Below, one piece after another: positions 28,001 through 33,589 of a stretch of DNA of 64,000 nt. The notes below the pieces were generated by a model, which saw nothing but the letters and a program-made list of their open reading frames with translations, was not told the DNA's origin and searched no databases. The translations under genes and the position numbers were made by a program. The stretch is from Tretioscincus oriximinensis (lineage: Eukaryota; Chordata; Lepidosauria; Squamata; Gymnophthalmidae). Each line of letters starts with the position of its first letter. The first letter of the stretch is position 1. The stretch lies in the NCBI GenBank assembly GCA_022410635.1, contig JAJVDF010000255.1:1448437-1512436 (forward strand), written 5' to 3'.

Positions 28001-31000
28001 TTCAGATATTTATAGACAGCTATTAGGTCTCTTCTTAATCTTCTCTTGCAAACTAAGAGAACTTTCTTTTGAACTTGCTCCAGTTTATCACTGTCCTTTG
28101 GAGTGCCCAGAACTGAACACAGTCCTCTAGATGTACTCTTGCCAGAGAACAGCAACAGTTGTTTTAGCGTTATATTTCAATTCAAGTGGAATGGGAATAG
28201 GAGTAGTACGTTATTATTTTTTAACAAATGCAATTTTTGCACCAATGTAGACCAAAAGCTTCATTAAGAGGTAATGGATCCAGGAAGCTGCTTGTGATAT
28301 TTAATGTGCTTACTAAATCTGGAAATAATTTTTATTCAATCACTAGAGAAGTTCCACTTTTCGACCTTCCAGACCATTTGCTCAGTTTTTAAGACTTTAC
28401 TTTGCAGTTTTAAGACTTCATTTTGCAGTGTCAATATCTTTTCAAACTGTCCTGTGCGGAAATAAAAGTAAAAAATGTATCTGCAAGTGGCTATATTTAA
28501 GGAAAAGCTACTGATAAGAAGTTGCATTACTGCAGATATTGTAATGCTAAAGCCTTTACTTCTTTTGGATTAAAGCTGTTGCTTGTCAGCAATGTGCATT
28601 TTAATGCAAGGACAACTAATCTAGATCTTCCCACCTGGTGAATTACATCTCACATCAATCCCATGATGTCTTATGAAATTCAGGAACAGGACAGCTTTTG
28701 ACTTCCAGGTCGTTGCATAAGTACCATTTTGGGAGAAGTGTATAAGCCAAAAGGACCTTAGAAATGACAGTTGATGTCTGGATAGTCTTGGACCGTTCTG
28801 AGTTAACTGGCTGATGAGACTGATAATTATTAATGCATTCTGCACATGATTGATAATTGTTAATTCCTTCTGGCACAACTGAAGCCATACTGTATCTAAG
28901 GAGACGGCCTCTCATCTGAGAGGTGAGGTTTCGAAGCCCTGTGTCAGAAGTGGGGAGGGATGAGCACCTTCTACTAGTCTGTACTTCTAGCTAACCCAGC
29001 TATTTGAAAGCAAGAATGACAAGAAATTGCAACTGACTGCAAGTAGATAATGAGAACCACTACAGCTTGGTTGGGAAGATAGAATGGAAGCCTTTGGGCA
29101 AAAAATACCCTTGTAAGCTGCTTTGAGTCCCTTCTGGTGAGAAAAGCAGGGTATAAAAACCCAGCCTTCCTCCTCCTCCTCTTCCTTGTTCTTCTTCTTC
29201 TTCTTGGTGGTGTTAATCTACATTGTTTTGTTGCTTCTTTTTTGCCAGAGTTTCCTTTTGGCAAAAGTTACAGTCTTGCTTTAGGATTATAAAAACATAA
29301 AGGAACCTGCAGGACTGGAGTATATATCCCATCTATTCCCAGCATCCTATCTTTCTTACCAGTTGGTTCTGGGACATTATTAAACAGAAGGAAAAAGCGA
29401 AACCTTCACTTTCTCTAAAATCTTGCAATTGTATTCACAGGCATGCTCCCTCTCTTCACCCTGGGGACAATACCTAGCTATTCCTTCCATTAGCTACTGA
29501 TACATTTGTCTTCCATAAACTAATCCTTTCTTGAACTATCCAGGCCGATTGCTATCATCATTTCCAGGACTATAGGCTGGAAGACATAAGATAAATTTGA
29601 TAACACACTTTAGGTCGCTTTTTAAAACTTTCACATCTGGCTGCTTGATTGTGTTGAGATAAAGTATTTTGTAAGATTTGCTTCCAGGCAACCTGTTCTT
29701 AAAAGCATTTTTACACTGTAGCTGACTTCTACGTGTGCTTTGCACAGCTGAGAAGCTAGAAGGCAATGTCTTATTCTCTTAGTACACTGCTTCAACCCAA
29801 CAAGAGTTTAGTTCATTTTTTTTAAACATACTAAAGCACATAAAACTGTGTGCACGTGTATTTGTGCATTAGTTAACCGGTTCTGGATTTATTTATTTAT
29901 TTTTGTCCATTTCATTTAAAATCTTTGAAATGACCATTTCTCAGAAAACATCATTAGGAATGAAAATTCTTTGGATGGGTGGGAGAACAATTTCACTTTG
30001 CATATCAGGCATTGTAATGATTCTGTTGATTGATTATTTATACTTACAGAAGCAGAAGGAAGTCCCTCCCCACATGAGTTTCCGAGTTAGATTTTATACT
30101 ATCACTGAAGGGAAGCTCTGTTAGATCTTGCAATATAAATTGTTCTGGACACTTTCAGCAGAAGATGAAAGTAAGAATCTTCACCTGCTTTTACTACGTA
30201 GGCTGACCAGGTGACCCCTTTTTTTGGGGGGGGGTTGAAAACCCGGTTTTGGGGGTCTTCCCAGTTGTTTCTGAGGAAACGTTTTTCAAAAAAAGATTTT
30301 TTTCAAAAAAAATATGTTTTTTAATTTTGTTTTTCTCAGAAAATAACGGGAGGCACACCAAAACCGGGTTTTCAACACACACACACACACACACACACCC
30401 AAAAGGGGTCATTTGGTCAGTCTACTTTAGAGGCATTTTTCTTGCATCTTCAACTTAGGTCTCCTCCACACTGTTAAAAAACGCAATGGCATTGAGTTCT
30501 GAAATAACCAAACCACAAGCCGAGGCATACTTGCCCTCATCCTTTTGCAACAAACCATTAGAAAACATTTAAATCCACATAGAATAGACAAGATGACTAA
30601 CCAGGAAGTAAATATTGAGAATGCTTCATATGTGATTCTGCACAGTCTTGTGCTAGTATCTTTTTACAGTATCCTGGTAATCCTGCTAATGTGTGTATGC
30701 ATGTAATGTATCTAAATAAATTAATAAAATAAAACAAATGCATAAAAGATAATGAGGCATCTCAATCCCCTTTCCAGAAATACTTCTGAAATTCTATTTA
30801 GTATTTTTAGGGTAGTTTTGTTTTATATCTATTTCTTTTGAACTATTTTGTAGAGTTTGGTTATAATTTAAATAAATTTCTCTGGTAGTAAAATCATGTT
30901 CTTTCTGCCTTGTGACTTTTTATAGGCTTTCAAATGATTTCAGACGTAAGTTTTGATAATTTTGTTTTTTAGAATGCCAATTGGAAGGGGAGGGCATGTT

Positions 31001-31196
31001 TTTCAAATTTTCCCTCTCTTTCACAGGCTCTACAAAATGGTCAAACTTCTATATTCCTTTGGGATTTTTGTGACCTTTGCAATTCAGTTCTACGTTCCAG
31101 CTGAGATTATTATTCCTCTGGTTACCACTAGAGTGCAACAAAATCTGAAACTGATGAGTGAATTTATACTAAGGACATTTTTGGTCTGCTGCACAT
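1769..31196 (+). CDS. SLC36A4: SLC36A4-like proton-coupled amino acid transporter, internal part (7 exons)
   Basis: Seven exons join without frame disruption (89+96+85+228+99+170+170 nt, 937 nt) and every boundary has AG acceptor and GT donor. The predicted protein matches the SLC36/PAT family of H+-coupled or transporter-like amino acid carriers of plasma membrane and lysosome. Diagnostic stretches are [66 protein letters not shown] and [11 protein letters not shown]. By eye it resembles SLC36A4 (PAT4) more than SLC36A1-3, for example [17 protein letters not shown] and [18 protein letters not shown]. The region spans roughly transmembrane helix 2 to the start of helix 9 of an 11-helix protein. 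The N-terminal exon(s) are left of the window. The C-terminal exon(s), normally encoding an IPRLD..ISFVGAVSSS-type segment, are not seen. The intact frame suggests a live gene, but a tandem SLC36A4-like paralogue cannot be excluded. Confidence 0.9.
2285..2520 (+). mobile_element. CR1-like LINE 3' end
   Basis: The fragment is non-coding and ends in the CR1-type terminus ccttccatgattctatgaa after a segment resembling the 3' UTR (caggaggttggacc..gatc). The 5' limit is uncertain. It lies tail-to-tail with the minus-strand CR1 end at 2537-2690. Confidence 0.65.
2537..2690 (-). mobile_element. CR1-like LINE 3' end
   Basis: The + strand begins tagaatcatagagtcagaaa, the reverse complement of the CR1 tail (attctatgattcta), followed by the ccaaccccctgctcaat block typical of amniote CR1 3' UTRs. 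It is a short 5'-truncated copy. Confidence 0.7.
3034..3129 (+). CDS. SLC36A4: SLC36A4-like exon b (loop between helices 2 and 3)
   Basis: The acceptor is ttgttatag before 3034 and the donor is gtaagg at 3130. The exon completes the split Arg codon and reads [20 protein letters not shown], then [11 protein letters not shown] and two bases of a further split Arg. The [11 protein letters not shown] segment corresponds to the hydrophilic loop of SLC36A4-type proteins (YSDTV.FAMEV in mammals). It is 96 nt long with exon phases matching both neighbours. Confidence 0.9.
3345..4065 (+). pseudogene. LINE (CR1/L2 type) reverse transcriptase C-terminal fragment
   Basis: Translation in broken frames gives the RT motif set [20 protein letters not shown] followed by FADDTKLF (the F-A-D-D catalytic signature), then [20 protein letters not shown] and the KDLGLLVD and YLEYC motifs of non-LTR retrotransposon ORF2. 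Frameshifts near 3770-3800 and a stop near 3803 kill it. The copy is 5'-truncated. A SINE tail follows directly at 4083. Confidence 0.85.
4083..4142 (+). mobile_element. SINE 3' end fragment
   Basis: The sequence gtccctttgaaaggtgagaa through the TTC-rich tail is the 3' end of the window's common (TTC)-tailed SINE. It abuts the LINE fragment and runs into an (ATT)n tract. Confidence 0.7.
4143..4293 (+). repeat. (ATT)16 microsatellite plus 21-bp minisatellite
   Basis: The tract 4143-4190 is pure ATT. It is followed by about four tandem copies of a 21-bp unit (ccaaatctccttcttattctt) to about 4293, which grew from a TTC-rich SINE tail. It accounts for long Ile/Asn/Tyr or RRFGRI-repeat chance reading frames, which are not genes. 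Confidence 0.9.
5414..5498 (+). CDS. SLC36A4: SLC36A4-like exon c (transmembrane helix 3)
   Basis: The acceptor is tccttttag before 5414 and the donor is gtaagt at 5499. The exon encodes [20 protein letters not shown], then FLAENMKQ, ending in phase 0. [22 protein letters not shown] is almost invariant in SLC36A4. A longer chance reading frame (5100-5585) runs through the exon but only 5414-5498 is coding by splice signals and homology. Confidence 0.92.
6422..7034. mobile_element. SINE inserted into an older SINE
   Basis: A minus-strand SINE is split into 6422-6555 (tail half) and 6860-7034 (head half with cgaaact..ctcagatg B-box region and gagccattcgtgcc A-box region). A full plus-strand copy of the same family (about 6556-6859) sits between them. 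The pentamer tctag occurs at 6551-6555 and again at 6860-6864 and fits a short target duplication. The outer copy reads continuously when the insert is removed. Confidence 0.82.
7170..7709 (+). mobile_element. L1-like LINE 3' end
   Basis: A short frame reads [20 protein letters not shown], resembling the poorly conserved ORF2 C-terminus of L1. A non-coding 3' region follows and ends in taaagattttttaaaaaaag (a poly(A)-type tail after an AATAAA-like signal). It is 5'-truncated. Confidence 0.55.
7925..8176 (+). mobile_element. L2-like LINE 3' end
   Basis: The sequence contains the recurrent block ctccgggatggagcaacagg ... gtgacacagaatgctggact ... gggctgtggcctgatccag and ends in the tandem tail ttcttatgttcttatgttct. 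Several other copies in the window share this end. Confidence 0.75.
9575..9785 (+). mobile_element. L2-like LINE 3' end
   Basis: Diverged copy of the same end, showing ctgggatggaacaacaggca, then gtgagacagagttctggact and ggttccttttatgttcattg. Confidence 0.65.
9790..11240. other. Intronic stretch with no recognised gene
   Basis: AT-moderate intron sequence between SLC36A4-like exons c and d. Only short chance reading frames occur. No splice-bounded homology or RNA gene was recognised. Confidence 0.5.
11240..11520 (-). mobile_element. L2-like LINE 3' end, degraded
   Basis: The + strand shows tcaagacatccatcctagta, gcttccatgaatctgtctaa and gaccaatggttctttgggtg, which are reverse-complement blocks of the L2-like end seen at 15712 and 63562. 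It finishes in a TTTA-rich stretch near 11461. Confidence 0.55.
12680..13160. repeat. LINE 3'-end blocks with (ATAA)n tails, opposed
   Basis: Two repeat ends face each other: a plus-strand end ccctgagaccttcggttata ... ggaatataagtataaat (12695-12790) and minus-strand copies with tttatttatttatattctag ... ccaaaggtctcagagtggcc (12796-13150). They carry ATAA/TTTA repeat tails and are the common 'aaggtctcag' family also found at 25500, 36060 and 47930. Confidence 0.6.
13454..13681 (+). CDS. SLC36A4: SLC36A4-like exon d (glycosylated loop, helices 4 and 5)
   Basis: The acceptor is tctccttgcag before 13454 and the donor is gtgagt at 13682, giving exactly 76 codons in phase 0. The exon starts VCEGHLESK, as in PAT4 (V.EG.LESK). 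It has an N-glycosylation sequon N-A-T in the presumed luminal/extracellular loop, then [20 protein letters not shown] (helix 4) and [20 protein letters not shown] (helix 5). The loop is short and Ser/Thr-rich. The frame stays open past the donor to 13858, but that extension has no family similarity and is intronic. Confidence 0.93.
14857..15342. mobile_element. Non-autonomous DNA transposon with about 20-bp TIRs
   Basis: The left end ccatgtttccctgaaaataa is the imperfect reverse complement of the right end ggcttatttcgggaaaacat. The interior is T/C-rich and encodes nothing. Ends of this shape recur in reptile genomes, but I cannot name the family with certainty. Confidence 0.6.
15712..16400 (-). 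mobile_element. L2-like LINE 3' end, with internal duplication
   Basis: The + strand starts with gggaacataagaggaaccct, repeats it at 15759 (aagaacaagaacgtaagagg), and then carries attctgtctcacacag blocks twice (15824 and 15950). It continues into a longer body (gatcctagtgttgtgtgatagagaaaa) up to about 16400. The doubled end suggests one copy inserted into another. Confidence 0.7.
16590..16757 (+). mobile_element. L2-like LINE 3' end
   Basis: Nearly identical to 8012-8176, with ccatttgcagggagtcacga, ggtgcatctggtgggcctct, and the terminal tandem ttcttatgttcttatgttct. It lies about 100 bp before exon e. Confidence 0.75.
16860..16958 (+). CDS. SLC36A4: SLC36A4-like exon e (start of helix 6)
   Basis: The acceptor is ttctttctag before 16860 and the donor is gtaagt at 16959, giving 33 codons in phase 0. 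The exon reads [20 protein letters not shown], then [13 protein letters not shown]. The [15 protein letters not shown] motif lies in the substrate-path helix of PAT transporters and is fully conserved. The preceding residues ([17 protein letters not shown]) diverge noticeably from the mammalian NMPDPHNLP-type linker, one reason for caution about strict orthology. Confidence 0.92.
17735..18215 (-). mobile_element. L2-like LINE 3' end
   Basis: The + strand runs gagaatatgagaggagctct, attctgtctcacacagtggc, gccttgctccatcccggagg, gataaccat-type and gtgataga-gaaaa blocks in the same order as other minus-strand copies. Confidence 0.72.
18440..18890 (-). repeat. Composite repeat (RT-fragment family, deleted form) with 245-bp purine tract
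   Basis: The + strand has the family's right block (actgaccaatgacagggctt ... ctttggcagcc), then a GGAA/GAAA purine tract (about 18577-18822), then gtgacattaccgtaacgcaa cgggc. It matches copies at 23268, 45083, 60935 and 61347, but lacks the RT-derived piece. Confidence 0.7.
19425..19830. repeat. Foldback-type interspersed repeat, imperfect
   Basis: The left end gtctagcaagggggcttgta ... gactaacaag is the imperfect reverse complement of the right end cctgttagtg ... ataagcccccttgatggact. The core gaagaagtagacgtgtctac marks the same family as 52365-52705. Fragments also occur at 5093, 8700, 32168, 49565 and 55045. Confidence 0.6.
19861..20165 (+). mobile_element. LINE 3' end (CR1/L2 type)
   Basis: Shows gagaggtgatttgattgaag tatataaaatcatgcatggg, the conserved LINE 3' block also present at 4035-4080, followed by an L2-like terminus ggactagatgggctctggct ... 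cttacgttctt. Confidence 0.68.
20292..20461 (+). CDS. SLC36A4: SLC36A4-like exon f (helix 7)
   Basis: The acceptor is cttttctcag before 20292. The donor gtgagt at 20462 splits a Trp codon (TG|G). The exon encodes [20 protein letters not shown], then a hydrophobic helix [20 protein letters not shown] and [23 protein letters not shown] and [10 protein letters not shown] are SLC36 signatures. There is no cysteine in the QQSW loop, which in SLC36A1 carries a disulfide-forming cysteine. This agrees with assignment to the A4 branch. Confidence 0.93.
20810..21140. mobile_element. MITE-like element with gtgatgtcacttc palindromes
   Basis: Contains gatgtcacttctg and its reverse complement cagaagtgacatc (about 20873-20935), a second gatgtcacttct, and the block aggaaatctccagttgcc. 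Relatives are at 41213-41555 and 59556-59820. The shared elements are gagaatctcata ends and repeated 'gtgacatca' motifs. It is non-coding. Confidence 0.55.
21569..21912 (+). mobile_element. tRNA-derived SINE, full length with long TTC/TTTC tail
   Basis: The head ggatagctcagttgctaagg (A box) and ggggtttcgaagccctgtg (B box) is followed by tagccaacccagctattcg, a CACAGCCTGG block, and a tail that has expanded into about 110 bp of TTC, TTCTTG and TTTC repeats. It is the best-preserved head of the family in the window. It is not a functional tRNA because no cloverleaf 3' half is present. Confidence 0.85.
22080..22355 (+). mobile_element. SINE subfamily 2 (tRNA-derived)
   Basis: The head is gcatggtggtgcagaggtta with gtttgaagccctgttccag. 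The body ccttagcttctgcaaatcca and a shortened tail follow. Its closest relative is 44236-44492. It differs from subfamily 1 by a distinct post-tRNA segment (gtgaagaggagcaaatgctc). Confidence 0.72.
23268..23765 (-). repeat. Composite repeat: LINE RT fragment joined to simple repeat
   Basis: On the minus strand the order is: a LINE RT piece encoding [18 protein letters not shown] and [11 protein letters not shown] (the RT motif GxxQGSVLGP), then a GGAA/GAAG purine tract, then a unique end gcattactgtagcacaatgg gctaattcc. Four other copies share the same ends, so it is a repeat family rather than a lone LINE remnant. Confidence 0.75.
24564..24670. repeat. Inverted repeat, about 30-bp arms (probable MITE core)
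   Basis: The left arm tcttttggtcacatgacctc ... ccctgcc (24565-24596) pairs with ggcagggccagaagtcatgt gaccaaaagg (24641-24670) with few mismatches. It lies in a G/C-rich island from about 24439 to 24720. Confidence 0.6.
24961..25027 (+). repeat. (ATT)n microsatellite
   Basis: About 22 pure ATT units at the end of a minus-strand LINE fragment. Confidence 0.9.
25030..25440 (-). pseudogene. LINE ORF2 C-terminus fragment with assembly gap
   Basis: The minus-strand frame reads [30 protein letters not shown], the WNSLP..(F)K-LKT-LF ending shared by non-LTR LINE ORF2 proteins. The downstream non-coding region (ggcttacaacattaaaataa on +) leads to the ATT tail. The unknown bases fall inside it. Confidence 0.7.
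25122..25199. other. Assembly gap (78 N)
   Basis: A run of 78 unknown bases within a LINE fragment. Reading frames crossing it are meaningless. Confidence 0.99.
26107..26184. mobile_element. 78-bp Tc1/mariner-type palindromic MITE
   Basis: Arms 26107-26142 and 26149-26184 (36 bp each, one mismatch) flank a 6-bp spacer. The end tactgctcaaaacaattaag ggaacac is a Tc1-like terminal repeat, starting at a TA. Only the two TIRs remain, so it is a minimal deletion derivative that would form a near-perfect hairpin. Confidence 0.8.
26805..27076 (-). mobile_element. L2/CR1-like LINE 3' fragment
   Basis: The + strand shows gtaaattccttagatcaatg accctctgggtg, then ttggttgtccttttctgaat and ctggggtttggtgaccagaa ctg. 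The minus-strand frame includes [14 protein letters not shown] and [10 protein letters not shown], typical of ORF2 C-termini (V-EY...W.P......E.VQRR). Confidence 0.65.
27708..28148 (-). mobile_element. CR1-like LINE 3' end
   Basis: The + strand begins taatagaatcatagagttga aagggacc and continues through the ordered CR1 3' blocks ttcttcctgatatctaaa, cttcagatatttatagacag and gcccagaactgaacacag. It is about 440 bp and the longest CR1 3' end in the window. Confidence 0.78.
28896..29207 (+). mobile_element. tRNA-derived SINE
   Basis: Shows ggtttcgaagccctgtgtca (B box), ctaacccagctatttgaaag, gctgctttgagtcccttctg and a (CCT)n/(TTC)n tail. The head before the B box is shortened. Confidence 0.78.
29290..29560 (-). 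mobile_element. L2-like LINE 3' end
   Basis: The + strand has aaaaacataaaggaacctgc, ccatctattcccagcatcct and cttccataaactaatccttt, in the order of other minus-strand copies, but diverged. Confidence 0.55.
30200..30422. mobile_element. Foldback DNA element with about 50-60-bp TIRs and (CA)n
   Basis: The left end taggctgaccaggtgacccc through gaaaacccggttttgg pairs with the right end ccaaaaccgggttttc ... ggggtcatttggtcagtcta. A (CA)n tract (30374-30398) has expanded inside the right arm. It lies between exons f and g and is non-coding. Confidence 0.7.
31027..31196 (+). CDS. SLC36A4: SLC36A4-like exon g (helix 8, start of helix 9)
   Basis: The acceptor is ctttcacag before 31027, which completes the split Trp codon, and the donor is gtaagt at 31197. 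The exon encodes [20 protein letters not shown], then [10 protein letters not shown] (diagnostic for the family), a divergent cytosolic loop [14 protein letters not shown], and [11 protein letters not shown]. It ends with one base of a split codon, so at least one more coding exon is required. That exon was not found downstream in the window. Confidence 0.92.
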
Positions 31197-31252
31197 GTAA
31201 GTATTATCATTCATTGGCCCCTCCTTGATAAATCGTTTTAGTATTTGTTTAT

Positions 31253-31350
31253 AGAATCATAGAATCATAGAGTCGGAAGGGACCGCCAGGGTCATCGGGT
31301 CCAACCCCCTGCTTGATGCAGGATTCATTAAACCATCCCAGGTTTAATGG
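31253..31350 (-). mobile_element. CR1-like LINE 3' end
   Basis: The + strand atagaatcatagaatcatag agtcggaagggacc, then ggtccaaccccctgcttgat, is the classic reverse complement of a CR1 tail. It begins 55 bp after exon g. Confidence 0.78.
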
Positions 31351-32481
31351 CAGAAGATGCTTTGGGTTCTGGTAATGACTGTGGTCAGGTACAGAATTGT
31401 CTAGATTAGGGATGGGGCACCTTTTTCTCTCCAGAGCCATTTGACTATCTGCAACATTGCTCAAGGGCCATATTCCCTCCCCTCCCCACGTTGCACCCTG
31501 CCCCTCTCAGGCATCACTCCCACCTGCAGGGTTTTCAATACCCTCCAACCTCTCACCCTTGCCTTCTTCCCTCACTTCTCTTTTTGAATCTCACTTCATG
31601 TTTTAACAAAGTGAAGAACCATTATTTACCCACGGAATGGTTCCACGGCGAACTTGCCAAGTACCAGACCAAATGATTCTTTGAGGGGCATGCTCATTCT
31701 GTGGGCCAGATAAGGCCCGTGTTCCTCAATCCTAGTCTAGTTGTTTGGGATATTTGCAGTGGCATCAGAAATGAATGTCTCCAGCTTATTGTGCAGTTGA
31801 ATGGACAACTTAAAGCATCATCTGTTCATCGATTTGAGCAGTGTTATTCAAAGCAGTAGGATCAAGAAGACAAGCCCAACAAACCCAGGATGTTTCCTGG
31901 CATACTATACATATTACAACACCATTTAACTTTCCAGCCCCCTGAGGGCATCCTTGGACTGATTTGCTGTCCATGTTTCTGCATATTTGACTGATGCACA
32001 TTCACCCTGCTGCATCTCTTTCCTCCAGGTACATCCCACCACTTAAGAGGATTAACTTCTGCACTTCAGCTGTTTTTCTCACCTAGTTAATCTCCATGTC
32101 ACAATTACAAGTCCGTTGTCATCTCCTTCACTCAGTTTCCTATAAAGTCTGTTCCTGACAATGGTCTCCTAGCATCTGAAGACGTAGATGTGTCAAAGAA
32201 AGCTCATGGCACCTACTTTTCTCATTTTAGTCTCCTAGTGCTACTAGAACCCTATTAACCCCACTATTTCTCTCCATGACCTGAAACCCTGTCCCTGGCC
32301 ATACCACTCAAAACAAATCCCTACCAGAAATTTGTCCCCACCACTGTGGTACCCGTGCCCCCAAACCTACCCAGACCCGAAAAATCATCTGAAAAACTAC
32401 AACCCCTGCCCAAAAGTCATCCCTAAAACTGCTGCTGCCTGAAAATCTGTCCCCCACCTGAAGGCCTGAGGTCCACCTGAA

Positions 32482-32485
<4 letters not shown>

Positions 32486-32579
<94 letters not shown>

Positions 32580-32580
32580 N

Positions 32581-32677
<97 letters not shown>

Positions 32678-32693
32678 AATAATAATAATATTA
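32486..32693 (+). repeat. (ATT)n microsatellite, about 200 bp, one N
   Basis: Near-pure ATT for about 65 units with a single unknown base at 32580 and a short inverted (AAT)n switch near 32676-32687. It is the longest microsatellite in the window. Its true length is doubtful in the assembly. Confidence 0.9.
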
Positions 32694-32752
32694 TTGCCAT
32701 TGCCATTGCCATTGCCATTGCCATTGCCATTGCCATTGCCATTGCCATTGCC
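32694..32752 (+). repeat. (TTGCCA)n hexamer repeat
   Basis: About ten exact copies of the hexamer ttgcca directly follow the ATT tract, at the 3' end of the minus-strand R4-like LINE remnant. Confidence 0.92.
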
Positions 32753-32754
32753 AT

Positions 32755-33535
32755 CATCAGTAACACACAGCAAACGAGATTAATATGCTGGATTCCGTAT
32801 ATCAAATTAACAAGTCGAACACTTCCTAAGTGTCTAGGACTGTGTGATGTATTTTTGTATGATGTGCGCAGATCTGATTAAGGTGGCCTTTTGCAACTGA
32901 CAGATTGTGATTTTGTCAATGTTTATTGTTTCCAAATACCGGCTGAGATCTTTTGGCACGGCACCCAGTGTGCCAATTATCACTGGGATCATCTGTGCTG
33001 GTTTATGCCAGAGTCACTGCCGTTCAACTTTGAGATCCTGATATGAGCTGAGTTTTTCCTGTTGTCCTTCCTCAATTCGACCATCACCTGGTATGGCAAC
33101 ATTAACAATCCTCACATTTTTCTTTTCCACACTCGTGAGATCCGGTGTATTGTGTTCCAAAACCTTGTCAGTCTGAATTCGAAAGTCCAGAGTATACTGG
33201 CATGTTCGTTTTCAACTACATTTTCAGTTTATGATCCCACCAGTTCTTTACCACTGGCAGATGGTACTGTTGGCACAGGTTCCAGTGGATCATTAGGGCC
33301 TCATAGTTGTGCCTCTGTTTGTAGTCAATTTGTCCGCTTCCTTGCAAAATCCACACTTTGGGTCAACAGCTGATTTTTTGATTATGGCTTTGATTGCATT
33401 TGTTCTAATGGCTTGATCTTGTGCTGCAAGAATCAAGCCTTCTGTCTCTCTCTTTAACGTTCCATTAGATAACCATAACCAGGTCTTTTCAATGTCAGCC
33501 TTCCCATCGATCTTGTAGAGGAACTGCCCATGCAG
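32755..33535 (-). pseudogene. R4/Dong-like LINE remnant (C-terminal endonuclease region)
   Basis: On the minus strand, broken frames read NTPDLTSVEKKNV, then VNVAIPGDGRIEEGQQEK and VPKDLSRYLETINIDK. These correspond to the C-terminal restriction-like endonuclease region and tail of R4/Dong LINEs, with the P-D ... K catalytic spacing. Frameshifts interrupt it. It ends in hexamer and ATT repeats, as expected for a 3' terminus with a short-repeat tail. Confidence 0.68.
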
Positions 33536-33585
33536 TAGTAGTAGTAGTAGGTAGTAGTAGTAGCAGCCGCAGCAGCAGTAGTAGT
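33536..33585 (+). repeat. (TAG)n / (CAG)n imperfect microsatellite
   Basis: Tandem tag/cag triplets (cagtagtagtagtaggtagt ... agcagccgcagcagcagtag) immediately left of unique intronic sequence. Confidence 0.85.
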
Positions 33586-33589
33586 TATT

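Noticed and set aside
32308..32805. 165-codon frame with poly-Ile and Met-Ala repeats
   Set aside because: It is a translation of the ATT microsatellite and TTGCCA hexamers across an unknown base.
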